Assembly: GCA_025358295.1 (NCBI GenBank)
Contig: JANYJY010000049.1
Coordinates: forward strand, 1-64,000
Reading direction: 5' to 3'
Length of the DNA: 64,000 bases
Source: Gammaproteobacteria bacterium
GTDB lineage: Bacteria; Pseudomonadota; Gammaproteobacteria; Steroidobacterales; Steroidobacteraceae
In this document: piece after piece, positions 1-7,981 of the stretch
How the letters are laid out: each line of letters opens with the position of its first letter
Position numbering within the stretch: the stretch's first letter is position 1
Program-made: the position numbers and the translations under genes
Notes under the pieces: generated by a model
Told to the model about the DNA's origin: nothing
Database searches by the model: none
Seen by the model: the letters and a program-made list of their open reading frames with translations, nothing else

Positions 1-356
1 TCGACGGCGATGCGTCGCTGCGCTGCGGCATCTCGATGAAGGGCATCGACATCGTGGTCGCCGGCAGCGTCGGCGATTTCGCGGCCTTCATGGCACAGGC
101 AGGCCGCCTCGTGATCTGCGGGGACGCCGGCGACGCGCTGGGCGATTCGCTTTACGAGGCGGTGATCTACGTGCGCGGCAGCGTCAAGTCGTTCGGCGCG
201 GATGCGCACGAGGAGCCGATGACCGACAACGACTACGCGGCAGTGGCGGAGCTCCTCGCGGCGGCCGGCTTCAAGCACGATCCGCGCGAGTTTCGCCGCG
301 TCGCGTCGATGCGCGGCCTCTATCACTGGAACGCCGACGCCAACCAGGAGTATTGA
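1..356 (+). CDS. Glutamate-synthase-like GXGXG-domain subunit, C-terminal part (GlxC/MgsB type)
   Basis: Partial gene: the frame is open from base 3 and the start lies left of the window. The visible residues carry the repetitive Gly-rich beta-helix pattern of the glutamate synthase C-terminal domain, e.g. IDIVVAGSVGDF and GDSLYEAVIYVRG. In stand-alone form this domain is a subunit of three-part glutamate-synthase-like enzymes (GlxBCD, or N-methylglutamate synthase MgsABC). The TGA stop overlaps the ATG of the FMN subunit downstream (TGATG), so the two are translationally coupled. The glutaminase subunit should lie just outside the window. Whether the enzyme makes glutamate, N-methylglutamate or something else cannot be read from this fragment. 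Confidence 0.8.
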   Translation, partial: DGDASLRCGISMKGIDIVVAGSVGDFAAFMAQAGRLVICGDAGDALGDSLYEAVIYVRGSVKSFGADAHEEPMTDNDYAAVAELLAAAGFKHDPREFRRVASMRGLYHWNADANQEY

Positions 357-1717
357 TGGACGAGCCGGATCGCATCGCACAGCGGCTGGCACTCGAGGAG
401 AGCGCCGGCTACGACCGCGCGACCATCGACTACATCCAGCGCGCGGCGGCGCACGGCCTCTACGAAATCCGCGGGCTCGGCGCCAAGCGCCGCGTGCCGC
501 ATTTCGACGACCTGCTGTTTCTCGCGGCATCGTTGTCGCGCTATCCGCTCGAAGGCTATCGCGAACGCTGCGCGACCAAAACGCTGCTCGGTACGCGCTT
601 TGCGAGTCGACCCATCGAACTGGCCATTCCCATCACCGTCGCGGGCATGAGTTTCGGCGCACTGTCGGCGCGGGTAAAAGACGCACTCGGACGCGCCGCG
701 ACCGAAGTGGGTACGTCGACCACCACCGGTGACGGTGGCATGACCACCGAGGAGCGGGCCTCGTCAAAAACTCTGGTCTACCAGTGTTTGCCGTCCCGCT
801 ACGGCTTCGATCCTGACGATGTACGGCGTGCTGATGCCATCGAAATCGTCATCGGCCAGGGCGCCAAGCCCGGCGGCGGTGGCATGCTGCTCGGGCAGAA
901 GGTCAATCCGCGCGTGGCGCGCATGCGCACCTTGCCGGAGGGCGTTGATCAGCGTTCAGCATCGCGGCATCCCGACTGGACCGGACCCGATGACCTGGTC
1001 ATCAAGATCAAGGAATTGCGCGAAATCACCGATTGGGAAAAGCCGATTTACGTCAAAGTCGGTGCTACGCGCGTATTCAATGACGTGAAGCTCGCCGTCC
1101 ATGCCGGTGCGGATGTCATCGTGGTCGACGGCATGCAGGGCGGCACTGCAGCCACCCAGACGGTATTCATCGAACATGTGGGAATTCCCACGCTGGCCGC
1201 TCTGCGCCAGGCCGTCGACGCGTTGGACGATCTGAATATGCGCGGCACGGTGCAGTTGGTGATTTCAGGCGGCATCCGCAGCGGCGCGGATGTGGCCAAG
1301 GCGCTGGCCATGGGCGCGGATGCGGTGGCGATCGGGCAGGGTGTGCTGGTGGCTCTGGGCTGCAACAGCGACAGCTACATCGCCGGCGGCGAGCATGTGT
1401 CCGCGCGCGAAGACTATGCGCGGCTCGGCACCGCGCCCGGCTTCTGCCATCACTGCCATACGGGCAAATGCCCGGTGGGTGTGACCACCCAGGATCCGGC
1501 GCTTGAGTTGCGGCTCGACCCCGCGGTCGGTGCGAGGCGGCTGAAGAATTATCTCAAGACCGTGAACATGGAATTGACCACCATTGCGCGCGCCTGCGGC
1601 AAGCAGGATGTGCATCACCTCGAGAAAGAGGATTTGGTGGCATTGACGGTCGAGGCGGCTGCCATGGCGGGTGTGCCCTTGGCGGGGACCTCGTGGATTC
1701 CCGGGCAATCGACGTAG
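356..1717 (+). CDS. FMN-binding glutamate synthase family protein (GlxD/MgsC type)
   Basis: A 453-residue protein matching the FMN/iron-sulfur synthase domain of glutamate synthase as a separate subunit. Visible features are the TIM-barrel FMN region (VISGGIRSGADVAKALAMG, about residues 300-320) and a Cys cluster CHHCHTGKCPVG near residues 364-374, the position of the iron-sulfur cluster in this family. The start is taken as the ATG at 356, which overlaps the preceding stop; a TTG three bases earlier is possible. Family knowledge: the subunit reduces the imine formed from 2-oxoglutarate and ammonia or an amine. Pairing with the GXGXG subunit supports a GlxBCD/MgsABC-like complex. The substrate is unassigned. 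Confidence 0.85.
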   Translation: MDEPDRIAQRLALEESAGYDRATIDYIQRAAAHGLYEIRGLGAKRRVPHFDDLLFLAASLSRYPLEGYRERCATKTLLGTRFASRPIELAIPITVAGMSFGALSARVKDALGRAATEVGTSTTTGDGGMTTEERASSKTLVYQCLPSRYGFDPDDVRRADAIEIVIGQGAKPGGGGMLLGQKVNPRVARMRTLPEGVDQRSASRHPDWTGPDDLVIKIKELREITDWEKPIYVKVGATRVFNDVKLAVHAGADVIVVDGMQGGTAATQTVFIEHVGIPTLAALRQAVDALDDLNMRGTVQLVISGGIRSGADVAKALAMGADAVAIGQGVLVALGCNSDSYIAGGEHVSAREDYARLGTAPGFCHHCHTGKCPVGVTTQDPALELRLDPAVGARRLKNYLKTVNMELTTIARACGKQDVHHLEKEDLVALTVEAAAMAGVPLAGTSWIPGQST

Positions 1718-1758
1718 GCGCGAGGCGTGCGCTTGCTCGAGCGCGGCGCCCCCGCGAT

Positions 1759-2721
1759 TCAGTGCAGTGCGTCGTAATTCGAGTGTAGGTAGATATACCC
1801 GGGGCCCGCTGCCCGCAGGTGCCCGATGCCCGGGAATGACAGGTGCGCGCCGGCGACCCAGTAGCCGTGCGCGGCCGCCTCCGCGAATATTCTCTTGCGC
1901 TCGGCAGCCGCCTTGACCGAATCCGTGTCGAAACGGATGGTCACCGACGGATCGGGGAATTGGGCAGCCGCGACGTGCATCAAATCGCCCCACAGCACCA
2001 GCGTCTGGCCCTTGCTCTCGACCATATAAACAGTATGTCCGGCGGTGTGGCCGGGAGTGGCGCGGGCCTTGATGCCCGGCACCAGTTCCATGTCGCCATC
2101 AAAGGGTTTGAATTTTCCAGCGGCCACGTAGGGCTGCAGGCTGCTCATCGCGGACTGATAGCCGCTCTTGGCCTCTGCCGGCGCCGCGTCCATGTGCGCC
2201 TTGCTCAGCCAGTAGTCGGCTTCCTGCTGGGAGGCGCGCACGATGGCATTGGGAAAGGCCGCCTTGCCATTCACCACGAGCCCGCCGATGTGATCAGGGT
2301 GCATATGAGTGATATACACCTCGTCCACTTGTTCCGGCCGATAGCCCGATGCCTTGAGATTGGCCAGCAATTTGCCCACCGTGGGTCCGAACAGAACGCC
2401 GGCGCCGGTGTCCACCAGCACCAATTTGGAGCCCGTGTTCACGAGGAAGCCGTTGACGGATGCATCCACCGGCTCCTTGAGATAGGAGCGTGCCAGCGCC
2501 GCGTCGAGCTGCTCCGGCGTGATCTGGGTGAGCAGCTTGCTCACTTCCATTGGAAAAGTGCCGTCGCAGAGTGCGGTGATCTCGACGTCGCCGAGCATCA
2601 TTCGATAGTAACCGGGGGCCTGGGTCTTCAATTGCGGTGCGCCCGCCTCGGCGGCCGTGCCGAATAACAGAGTAACCGCGAGCATTGCGGCCAGGCCGCG
2701 CAGCCGATTGTTCAAATTCAT
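1759..2721 (-). CDS. Secreted MBL-fold hydrolase of the methyl parathion hydrolase / dihydrocoumarin hydrolase family
   Basis: A 320-residue metallo-beta-lactamase-fold hydrolase. The start is the ATG at 2721, followed by a cleavable signal peptide (about residues 1-26), so it acts in the periplasm or outside. Zinc ligands are the HMHPDH motif (H139, H141, D143, H144), H225 in TPGHTAGH, D246 in GDLMH and H293 in AGAHLSFPG. The whole sequence resembles methyl parathion hydrolase as I remember it (APGYYRMMLGD, LVNTGSKLVLVDTGAG, ITHMHPDHIGG, HLSFPGIGHLRA). However, the positions that distinguish the organophosphatase from its lactonase-like relatives look ancestral here: L63, H249, I262 and F264. 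A lactone or ester hydrolase is therefore more likely than a phosphotriesterase. It is divergent from the next gene. Confidence 0.82.
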   Translation of the reverse strand: MNLNNRLRGLAAMLAVTLLFGTAAEAGAPQLKTQAPGYYRMMLGDVEITALCDGTFPMEVSKLLTQITPEQLDAALARSYLKEPVDASVNGFLVNTGSKLVLVDTGAGVLFGPTVGKLLANLKASGYRPEQVDEVYITHMHPDHIGGLVVNGKAAFPNAIVRASQQEADYWLSKAHMDAAPAEAKSGYQSAMSSLQPYVAAGKFKPFDGDMELVPGIKARATPGHTAGHTVYMVESKGQTLVLWGDLMHVAAAQFPDPSVTIRFDTDSVKAAAERKRIFAEAAAHGYWVAGAHLSFPGIGHLRAAGPGYIYLHSNYDALH

Positions 2722-2857
2722 GCAGAGTCTCCCGTGCGTGAGGTGGGCGTAAGCCAGTGCAGGCTCATTGTACGGCAAGTCAGCGGCAAGGAGCGCGCCG
2801 CCCACGCGAGGTGAATGGAGTATCGTACGGGGCGAATCGACCTTAAAGCCCTGGATC

Positions 2858-4000
2858 ATGCCAACGATACTCAGCATCGATGACTTGCGCGAGCTTGCGA
2901 AGAGGCGCATCCCCCGAGCCCTATTTGATTATGCCGCCGGCGGGTCCTACGACGAACGTACTCTGGCGCGCAACACGGCGGACTTGGATGCCATGACGTT
3001 TCGCCAGCGCGTGATGGTGGATGTTTCCAAGATTTCTTTGGCGACCACCATGGCGGGCGGCGGCGTCTCCATGCCGCTGGCCATCGGCCCGACTGGTCTC
3101 GCGGGCCTGTTTCATGCAGATGGGGAAATCCTCGCAGCCAAGGCGGCGGAGGCTTGCGGCATTCCCTACTGCATGAGCACCATGTCGATCTGCTCGATTG
3201 AAGATGTAAGGGCGGCGACTCGGCAGCCCTTCTGGTTTCAGCAATACCTCATGAAGGATCGAGGCTTCAATCAAGAGCTCATCGATCGCGCGGCCGCCTC
3301 GCAATGTTCCGCCCTGATGCTGACGCTTGATTTGCAGGTGTTGGGTGAACGGCGCCGCGATCCGCGCAACGGACTTACCATTCCACCGCGGCTGTCGATA
3401 CGCAATGCACTGGACGTGGCGACGAAGCCTGCCTGGGCCCTAAAGGTGCTGTTCGGCAAGCGGCGGACCTTCGGCAATTTGGCTGGGCGAATTGGCGGCT
3501 CTAGCGGCATCCGCACACTCGCTGAGTGGACCGCGACTCAATTCGATCCGAGCGCCAATTGGCGCGACGTGGAATGGGTAAGGAGCCGCTGGCCCGGGAA
3601 GCTGCTTCTCAAGGGCGTGCTCGATGCCGAGGACGCCCGGCTGGCGCTTGCAGCCGGCGCCGACGCCATCGTGGTGTCGAATCACGGTGGCCGTCAGCTC
3701 GACGGAGCGCCGTCGAGCATCTCGGTTTTGCGGGAGGTCGTTGAGACTATTGACGGCCGCTGCGAGGTCTTATTCGACGGTGGCATCCGCTCGGGACAGG
3801 ATATTGCGAAGGCCTTGGCCTTGGGCGCCCGAGGCACCTTGATCGGCAGGTCGTTTCTGTATGCGCTCGCTGCGGCGGGCGAGGCGGGTGTCGTCAAGGC
3901 AATCGAGATCCTGCGCAATGAATTGCGGGTCACGCTGGCATTGACGGGATCGACCAGCGTCGATGCCGTTGGTCCGCACATCCTGCGCGCGCCGGGCTAG
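2858..4000 (+). CDS. FMN-dependent alpha-hydroxy-acid dehydrogenase/oxidase (LldD-like)
   Basis: A 380-residue member of the lactate dehydrogenase / glycolate oxidase family, which oxidises L-2-hydroxy acids to 2-oxo acids. The start is the ATG at 2858 (MPTILSIDDLRELAKRR); the longer open frame upstream does not look like the family. Visible signatures are FDYAAGGSYDERTL near the N-terminus (FMN region), the active-site SNHGGRQLDGAPSS (catalytic His near residue 275) and FDGGIRSGQDIAKALALGA (FMN phosphate site). Length is normal. There is no signal peptide, so it is cytoplasmic or membrane-associated. It converges on the aldo/keto reductase with a 4-base tail overlap. The exact hydroxy acid cannot be told. 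Confidence 0.88.
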   Translation: MPTILSIDDLRELAKRRIPRALFDYAAGGSYDERTLARNTADLDAMTFRQRVMVDVSKISLATTMAGGGVSMPLAIGPTGLAGLFHADGEILAAKAAEACGIPYCMSTMSICSIEDVRAATRQPFWFQQYLMKDRGFNQELIDRAAASQCSALMLTLDLQVLGERRRDPRNGLTIPPRLSIRNALDVATKPAWALKVLFGKRRTFGNLAGRIGGSSGIRTLAEWTATQFDPSANWRDVEWVRSRWPGKLLLKGVLDAEDARLALAAGADAIVVSNHGGRQLDGAPSSISVLREVVETIDGRCEVLFDGGIRSGQDIAKALALGARGTLIGRSFLYALAAAGEAGVVKAIEILRNELRVTLALTGSTSVDAVGPHILRAPG

Positions 4001-4854
4001 ATCATCGGCAAGTTGCGGCGCGGGCGGCCGCGCGGAAAAGCGGCATCGATTCTGGCCATGTCGGCATCGCTCAGGTCAAAACCCGTTGCCCCGGCATTCT
4101 CGGCGATATGCGCGGCAGCGGATGCCTTGGGTATCACAAACACCTCGGGGTGACGTAGCAGGAATCGCAGTGCGACCTGCCGCGGAGTTGCCCGGTGGGT
4201 CGCGGCTATTTCGGCGAGCGCCTCTCCCTGCCGGGTGCGAGGGTCGAAAGCCGTCGTCGATTGGCCGAACGGCGTGTATGCCACCAGGGCGGTGCCGTGC
4301 TTGCGGCACCAGGGGAGAACCGCGTGTTCGACAGCGCGCTCTTGCAAGTGGTACAGCACCTGATTGCATACCGGATGTCCCGCGCCGGCAATCGCTGCCA
4401 CTTCATCAAGATCCGCGACGTCGAAATTGCTCACGCCCCAGGACAGGATCTTGCCGTCGCGCACCAGAGCGTCAAAGGCGGCAATGGTCTCCTCCAGCGG
4501 ATAGGCGCCGCGCCAGTGCAGCAGATAGCAATCCAAATGATCGGTTTGTAGGCGCGCCAGTGATTTCTCGCACGCCGCCACTGTGCCGCGGCGAGACGCA
4601 TTGCCCGGCAACACCTTCGACACCAGGAACACTGCCTTGCGCCGACCCGCGATCGCCTGGGCGATGAGGGTCTCGGCGGCTCCGGAGCCGTACATTTCCG
4701 CGGTATCGATGTGCGTGAGGCCGCAATCCAGGCCGCGCCGGATGGACGCAACGACGAGATCGGCCGGGGATTCCTCAATCTTCCAAGATCCCTGACCCAC
4801 GGACGCGACCAGCCGCTGAGCGGCGCCGAACTGACGTGTGCTCACCGTGCTCAC
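3997..4854 (-). CDS. Aldo/keto reductase family protein
   Basis: About 285 residues with the NADPH-dependent aldo/keto reductase signature: HIDTAEMYGSG (Asp and Tyr of the tetrad), a Lys in LVSKVLPGNA, and His in LDCYLLHWRG. The C-terminal VIPKASAAAHIAENAGA is the usual cofactor-phosphate region. The start is taken as the GTG at 4854 because GTGA couples it to the stop of apbE; a TTG at 4872 would give six more residues. The fold reduces aldehydes and ketones in the cytoplasm. No neighbour fixes its substrate, and co-transcription with apbE may be incidental. Confidence 0.85.
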   Translation of the reverse strand: MSTVSTRQFGAAQRLVASVGQGSWKIEESPADLVVASIRRGLDCGLTHIDTAEMYGSGAAETLIAQAIAGRRKAVFLVSKVLPGNASRRGTVAACEKSLARLQTDHLDCYLLHWRGAYPLEETIAAFDALVRDGKILSWGVSNFDVADLDEVAAIAGAGHPVCNQVLYHLQERAVEHAVLPWCRKHGTALVAYTPFGQSTTAFDPRTRQGEALAEIAATHRATPRQVALRFLLRHPEVFVIPKASAAAHIAENAGATGFDLSDADMARIDAAFPRGRPRRNLPMI

Positions 4855-5648
4855 ATTGGATCCTGCTCCCAAGCAAACAAGTGCGCTTGGAAAATCTCTA
4901 GCAATGCCGAACTCGCATCCCGCCCGTCAATGAGCAGACACTTGGTCAAGCCGTCCGCGATCGCCGCGCGCCGCGCACCCACCGTCACTCTGCCCCGGCA
5001 GATCGCCCGGTGATTCACGCCGTGGTAGTAACCACGGTGCTCGGCCGGCCGCGACCGCTCGCCGGCGTCGCTGGTGGCGAGGGCGCCATTCTTGAGATCG
5101 ACGAAGTCAGTGGCGGTGCTATCTGTCCGGATAACCACAGGGTGGCTGCGATTGCCGAACACTGCGAGATCGCCGCCCGCATTGACGAGCCCGCCGTGAC
5201 AACCGCTGGTACGCAGCGCTGCCAGGGCGCGGTCCACCGCGTAGCCTTTGGCGATTCCGCCGAGGTCGAGGTGCAGTGTCCTACGGGGGATCACTGAATG
5301 CGGCGCTGCGAATTCGAGATCCGTCAGTCGACCCGCGGAATCAGGCAAACAGGGATCAAAGCTTCCCTTGGACAGCTGATTCAAGCGCCGCGCCAGCGCA
5401 AGCACCTCCCAAGTCCATGCATGGATGGTCAAGGCGCGCCCGACAGCGCATTGACGCAGCGCCAGCAAATCGCTGCCGTCTCGCGTGGGATGCATGAGCG
5501 CCTCGACTTGCGCAATCGCCGCGAATGCAGCCTCGATTCCCTTCAATGCATCCGGCTCCGAGTGGGCCTGTGCATCGACCACCACAATCGTGCCCATCCC
5601 GATTCGCATCCTGGATGTTCCATAACGCCGCTCCAAAGACTGTTGCAT
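4851..5648 (-). CDS. apbE: ApbE-family FAD:protein FMN transferase
   Basis: ApbE enzymes move FMN from FAD onto a Thr/Ser of target proteins outside the cytoplasm. This 265-residue copy shows MGTIVVV near the N-terminus, SFDPCLPDS, the conserved HLDLGGIAKGYAVDRA and LVNAGGDLAVFG. It is shorter than usual and lacks a signal peptide or lipobox; the frame upstream of the ATG at 5648 stops at 5706-5708 with no start codon. Its likely target is the FMN_bind protein at 7982-8539, across the kinase gene. Because the target is exported, the missing export signal is odd: either this copy works inside the cell or the true start has been lost. Confidence 0.85.
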   Translation of the reverse strand: MQQSLERRYGTSRMRIGMGTIVVVDAQAHSEPDALKGIEAAFAAIAQVEALMHPTRDGSDLLALRQCAVGRALTIHAWTWEVLALARRLNQLSKGSFDPCLPDSAGRLTDLEFAAPHSVIPRRTLHLDLGGIAKGYAVDRALAALRTSGCHGGLVNAGGDLAVFGNRSHPVVIRTDSTATDFVDLKNGALATSDAGERSRPAEHRGYYHGVNHRAICRGRVTVGARRAAIADGLTKCLLIDGRDASSALLEIFQAHLFAWEQDPM

Positions 5649-5778
5649 AGGGGATTCACTTACGGCCGGCAGCGATCGCTGTTGTTTGATCTGTACCCAT
5701 AGATTTTACGGCGAAAATTGAGGTATACGTATAGACAGTGACGGGCGCAATGGTTCCGTGAGCAAGGAGGTCTCGAAC

Positions 5779-5799
5779 ATGGAGATGCGGCCGTGCTGA
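5779..5799 (+). other. Six-codon leader ORF with strong ribosome site, overlapping the kinase start
   Basis: A near-perfect ribosome site, AGGAGG at 5765-5770, sits 8 bases before ATG GAG ATG CGG CCG TGC TGA (5779-5799). The stop of this six-codon frame overlaps the first codons of the kinase, whose GTG start at 5793 is in another frame and has no comparable ribosome site of its own. This is the arrangement expected for translational coupling through a mini-ORF. It is seen only as sequence; the peptide itself (MEMRPC) is unlikely to matter. Confidence 0.4.
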
Positions 5800-7883
5800 G
5801 TGAAGACCGCCCTTCGCAGCTATCCTGGGACTTCATGCGCCTCGGATTCCCCGCACGAGTCATGGCGGTCCTCGTTTTTGGATTGCTCTATTCGACGCTG
5901 GTCATCCTGGGTCTCGTTTTGCGGGAGGGTTCCCAGCAGCTGACCATCATTTGGCCATCTGCCGGATTGCTATTCATGGCGCTGTGGTTCTCGCCGCGCC
6001 GCTATTGGCTTTGGATCTATGCGATTCAGGTTACGGCGGAACTGCTGGTCGCCGGTCTGCGCTCGGAGCATTTCTCCTGGCTGGCGCACGCGCCTTTCAT
6101 CCTCGCCAACTCGCTCGATGCCACGGTGGGCGCGCTGGTCGCGGGCCGCCTGATTGCAAATCCGGCGATTCCACGGGTTAGGTCCGTATTGCAATTCCTG
6201 GCGGCGGTGGCGCTCGGCGCCGCGGCAAGCGCGGTGGTCGGTGCCTACGGCTCGGCGCAAGTTTTTGGAGGGGCCAGATACCTGCGTGAGTGGCAGTTGT
6301 GGTGGGCGGGAAATTGGCTGGGTTCATTGTGCGTGGCACCTGTGGTTTTCAGCTGGTTCCTGCGGTGGCGCGCGCCCAAAATGTCCGCCCCGTCGGCGCC
6401 CGCCGCTGAGATTGCGCTGATTGCCGCCGCAGTCATCGGCATGACGGTTTGGGTGTTCTCGTTGACCCCGGGCAGCGTCACCACCATCATCGATTTGCCG
6501 TTTATACTGATGGCTTTGATGATAGTAGCGGCGTTTCGCTTACCGCCGCGCTGGTGTGCAACCATTGCGGCCGCGGCCACATTGCTGGCTGCATATTTTG
6601 CAACCCGTGACTTGGGTCCCTTCGCGGCAGACCCCAACCCTCTGGTGAGAGTGGGCGCGTTGCAACTGTATCTCGCGACTCTCGTCGCGGTAAGTTACAT
6701 GCTGACAGTTGCCTTGCTCGAGACACGCACGACAGTCGATTTGTTGCGTGCCAGCGGCGAACGCTACCAGAACTTCGTCGAGCAAAGTTCCGAGGCTGTG
6801 TGGCGTGTGGAGCTTGCCGTCCCCATGCCTGCGGGCAAATCCGCCGCCGAGGTAGCCGAGTGGCTGCGCGAGCACGCGTATGTCGCGGAATGCAATCTGG
6901 TGTATCACCGGTTGAACAAGCTGTTCGGCTTGCCGGACACGGATACAAGCGTGTGGCGCGGCGAAGTGCCCTGGTCTGCGGTTTATCTGGCACACATCGA
7001 AGCAGCCGCCCAGCAGGGATATTCGATCGACGGCCTGCAATTCACATTGGCGAGCGATTCCAGACAATTTACTTACATCACAGGGTTCCGCGGGGTGCTG
7101 GAGCGGGGCAGCCTAGTGCGGATTTGGTGTGTCGCGCGCGACATCACCGAACTCGTGGAACTCAATCTCCGGCTGAGGGAGAAACAGGACCGGCTGCAGC
7201 AGTATGCGCGGCAGCTCGTGGGCGCCGAGGAGCGCGCGCGGCGCGCGACTGCGGTGGACCTTCACGACGGCATTGGCCAACAATTGGTGGGTCTTGCCAT
7301 GACTCTTGAAGTGGCCGCCGCGCGCGCGCCGGCCGAAGTGCGACTGCTACTCGGCGAGGCGACTCATTCAGTGCGCGAGGTGCAATTGATCACCCAGCGC
7401 GTCATCGCCGATCTGAGTCCCCCGGGTCTGTATGAGCTGGGGCTGGAGCCGGCGCTCAAGTGGCTCAGCGTGTACATGCGCGGCAAGGACAATCTACAGG
7501 TGGAGTTGCACGTTGCGCCGGATGCCGCTGCCTACAATCTCGAGCTGCGCGTCCTCGTGTTTAAACTCATTCGAGAACTGCTTCGTAATGTTGTCAAGCA
7601 CTCGGGAGTGTATGTCGCCACGGTTACCGTCACTCAGACGTTCAATGAATTACGGATCATGGTCGAAGACCAGGGCGTTGGATTCGAGTGGCAGCTCAGC
7701 TTGTTCGAACCACGGTCGGGTGGCTACGGCCTATGGAGCGTAGCGGATCGGGTACGCGCCGCCGCAGGCGAAATGACCGTCGATACCGCTCCCGGCCGCG
7801 GGTGCCGCGTCTCGGTTGTGTTTCCCAGCAATGCCGTTACTGCACTGGTGCAGCAGAAGGACCCGCGCTCCGCATCCGCTTAA
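5793..7883 (+). CDS. MASE1-domain sensor histidine kinase (HisKA_3 type)
   Basis: A 696-residue membrane sensor kinase. Residues ~20-310 form a multi-helix MASE1 sensory domain (IIWPSAGLLFMALWF, WWAGNWLGSLCVAP). A PAS-like region (~320-455) follows, then a NarL-type dimerisation motif TAVDLHDGIGQQ with the phosphorylated His near residue 490. The ATPase domain shows ELLRNVVKHSG (N box), EDQGVGFEW (G1) and GGYGLWSV (G2). Such kinases normally pair with LuxR/NarL response regulators, but none is in the window, so it is an orphan here. The start is taken as GTG 5793; ATG 5835 is an alternative. It sits between apbE and its putative target, so it may respond to redox or electron-transport state, which is inference. 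Confidence 0.88.
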   Translation: MLSEDRPSQLSWDFMRLGFPARVMAVLVFGLLYSTLVILGLVLREGSQQLTIIWPSAGLLFMALWFSPRRYWLWIYAIQVTAELLVAGLRSEHFSWLAHAPFILANSLDATVGALVAGRLIANPAIPRVRSVLQFLAAVALGAAASAVVGAYGSAQVFGGARYLREWQLWWAGNWLGSLCVAPVVFSWFLRWRAPKMSAPSAPAAEIALIAAAVIGMTVWVFSLTPGSVTTIIDLPFILMALMIVAAFRLPPRWCATIAAAATLLAAYFATRDLGPFAADPNPLVRVGALQLYLATLVAVSYMLTVALLETRTTVDLLRASGERYQNFVEQSSEAVWRVELAVPMPAGKSAAEVAEWLREHAYVAECNLVYHRLNKLFGLPDTDTSVWRGEVPWSAVYLAHIEAAAQQGYSIDGLQFTLASDSRQFTYITGFRGVLERGSLVRIWCVARDITELVELNLRLREKQDRLQQYARQLVGAEERARRATAVDLHDGIGQQLVGLAMTLEVAAARAPAEVRLLLGEATHSVREVQLITQRVIADLSPPGLYELGLEPALKWLSVYMRGKDNLQVELHVAPDAAAYNLELRVLVFKLIRELLRNVVKHSGVYVATVTVTQTFNELRIMVEDQGVGFEWQLSLFEPRSGGYGLWSVADRVRAAAGEMTVDTAPGRGCRVSVVFPSNAVTALVQQKDPRSASA

Positions 7884-7939
7884 GCAGCCGATGCATTCAA
7901 ATCGCCATCCTTGGCGGCGTTGTTGCCATTGCCGCAAAA

Positions 7940-7958
7940 CTAAATGATAATTATTCCT
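7940..7958 (+). promoter_or_regulatory. Putative Fur box upstream of the FMN_bind gene
   Basis: The stretch CTAAATGATAATTATTCCT matches the 19-base Fur consensus at 12 positions, with 12 of 13 in the core AATGATAATTATT. It lies 24-42 bases before the GTG of the FMN_bind gene in a local AT-rich patch. If real, iron sufficiency would repress the FMN_bind/membrane-protein pair, as proposed for feoAB further right. Confidence 0.5.
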
Positions 7959-7981
7959 ATTCGTAATAGAGCCCCAATACC

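Noticed and set aside
1759-2721. Beta-lactamase or AHL lactonase (AiiA type)
   Set aside because: The MBL motif is shared, but the rest of the sequence resembles methyl parathion hydrolase much more closely.
7904-7917. Hairpin CGCCA-TCCT-TGGCG after the kinase gene as a terminator
   Set aside because: Only a 5-base stem and no T run follows.
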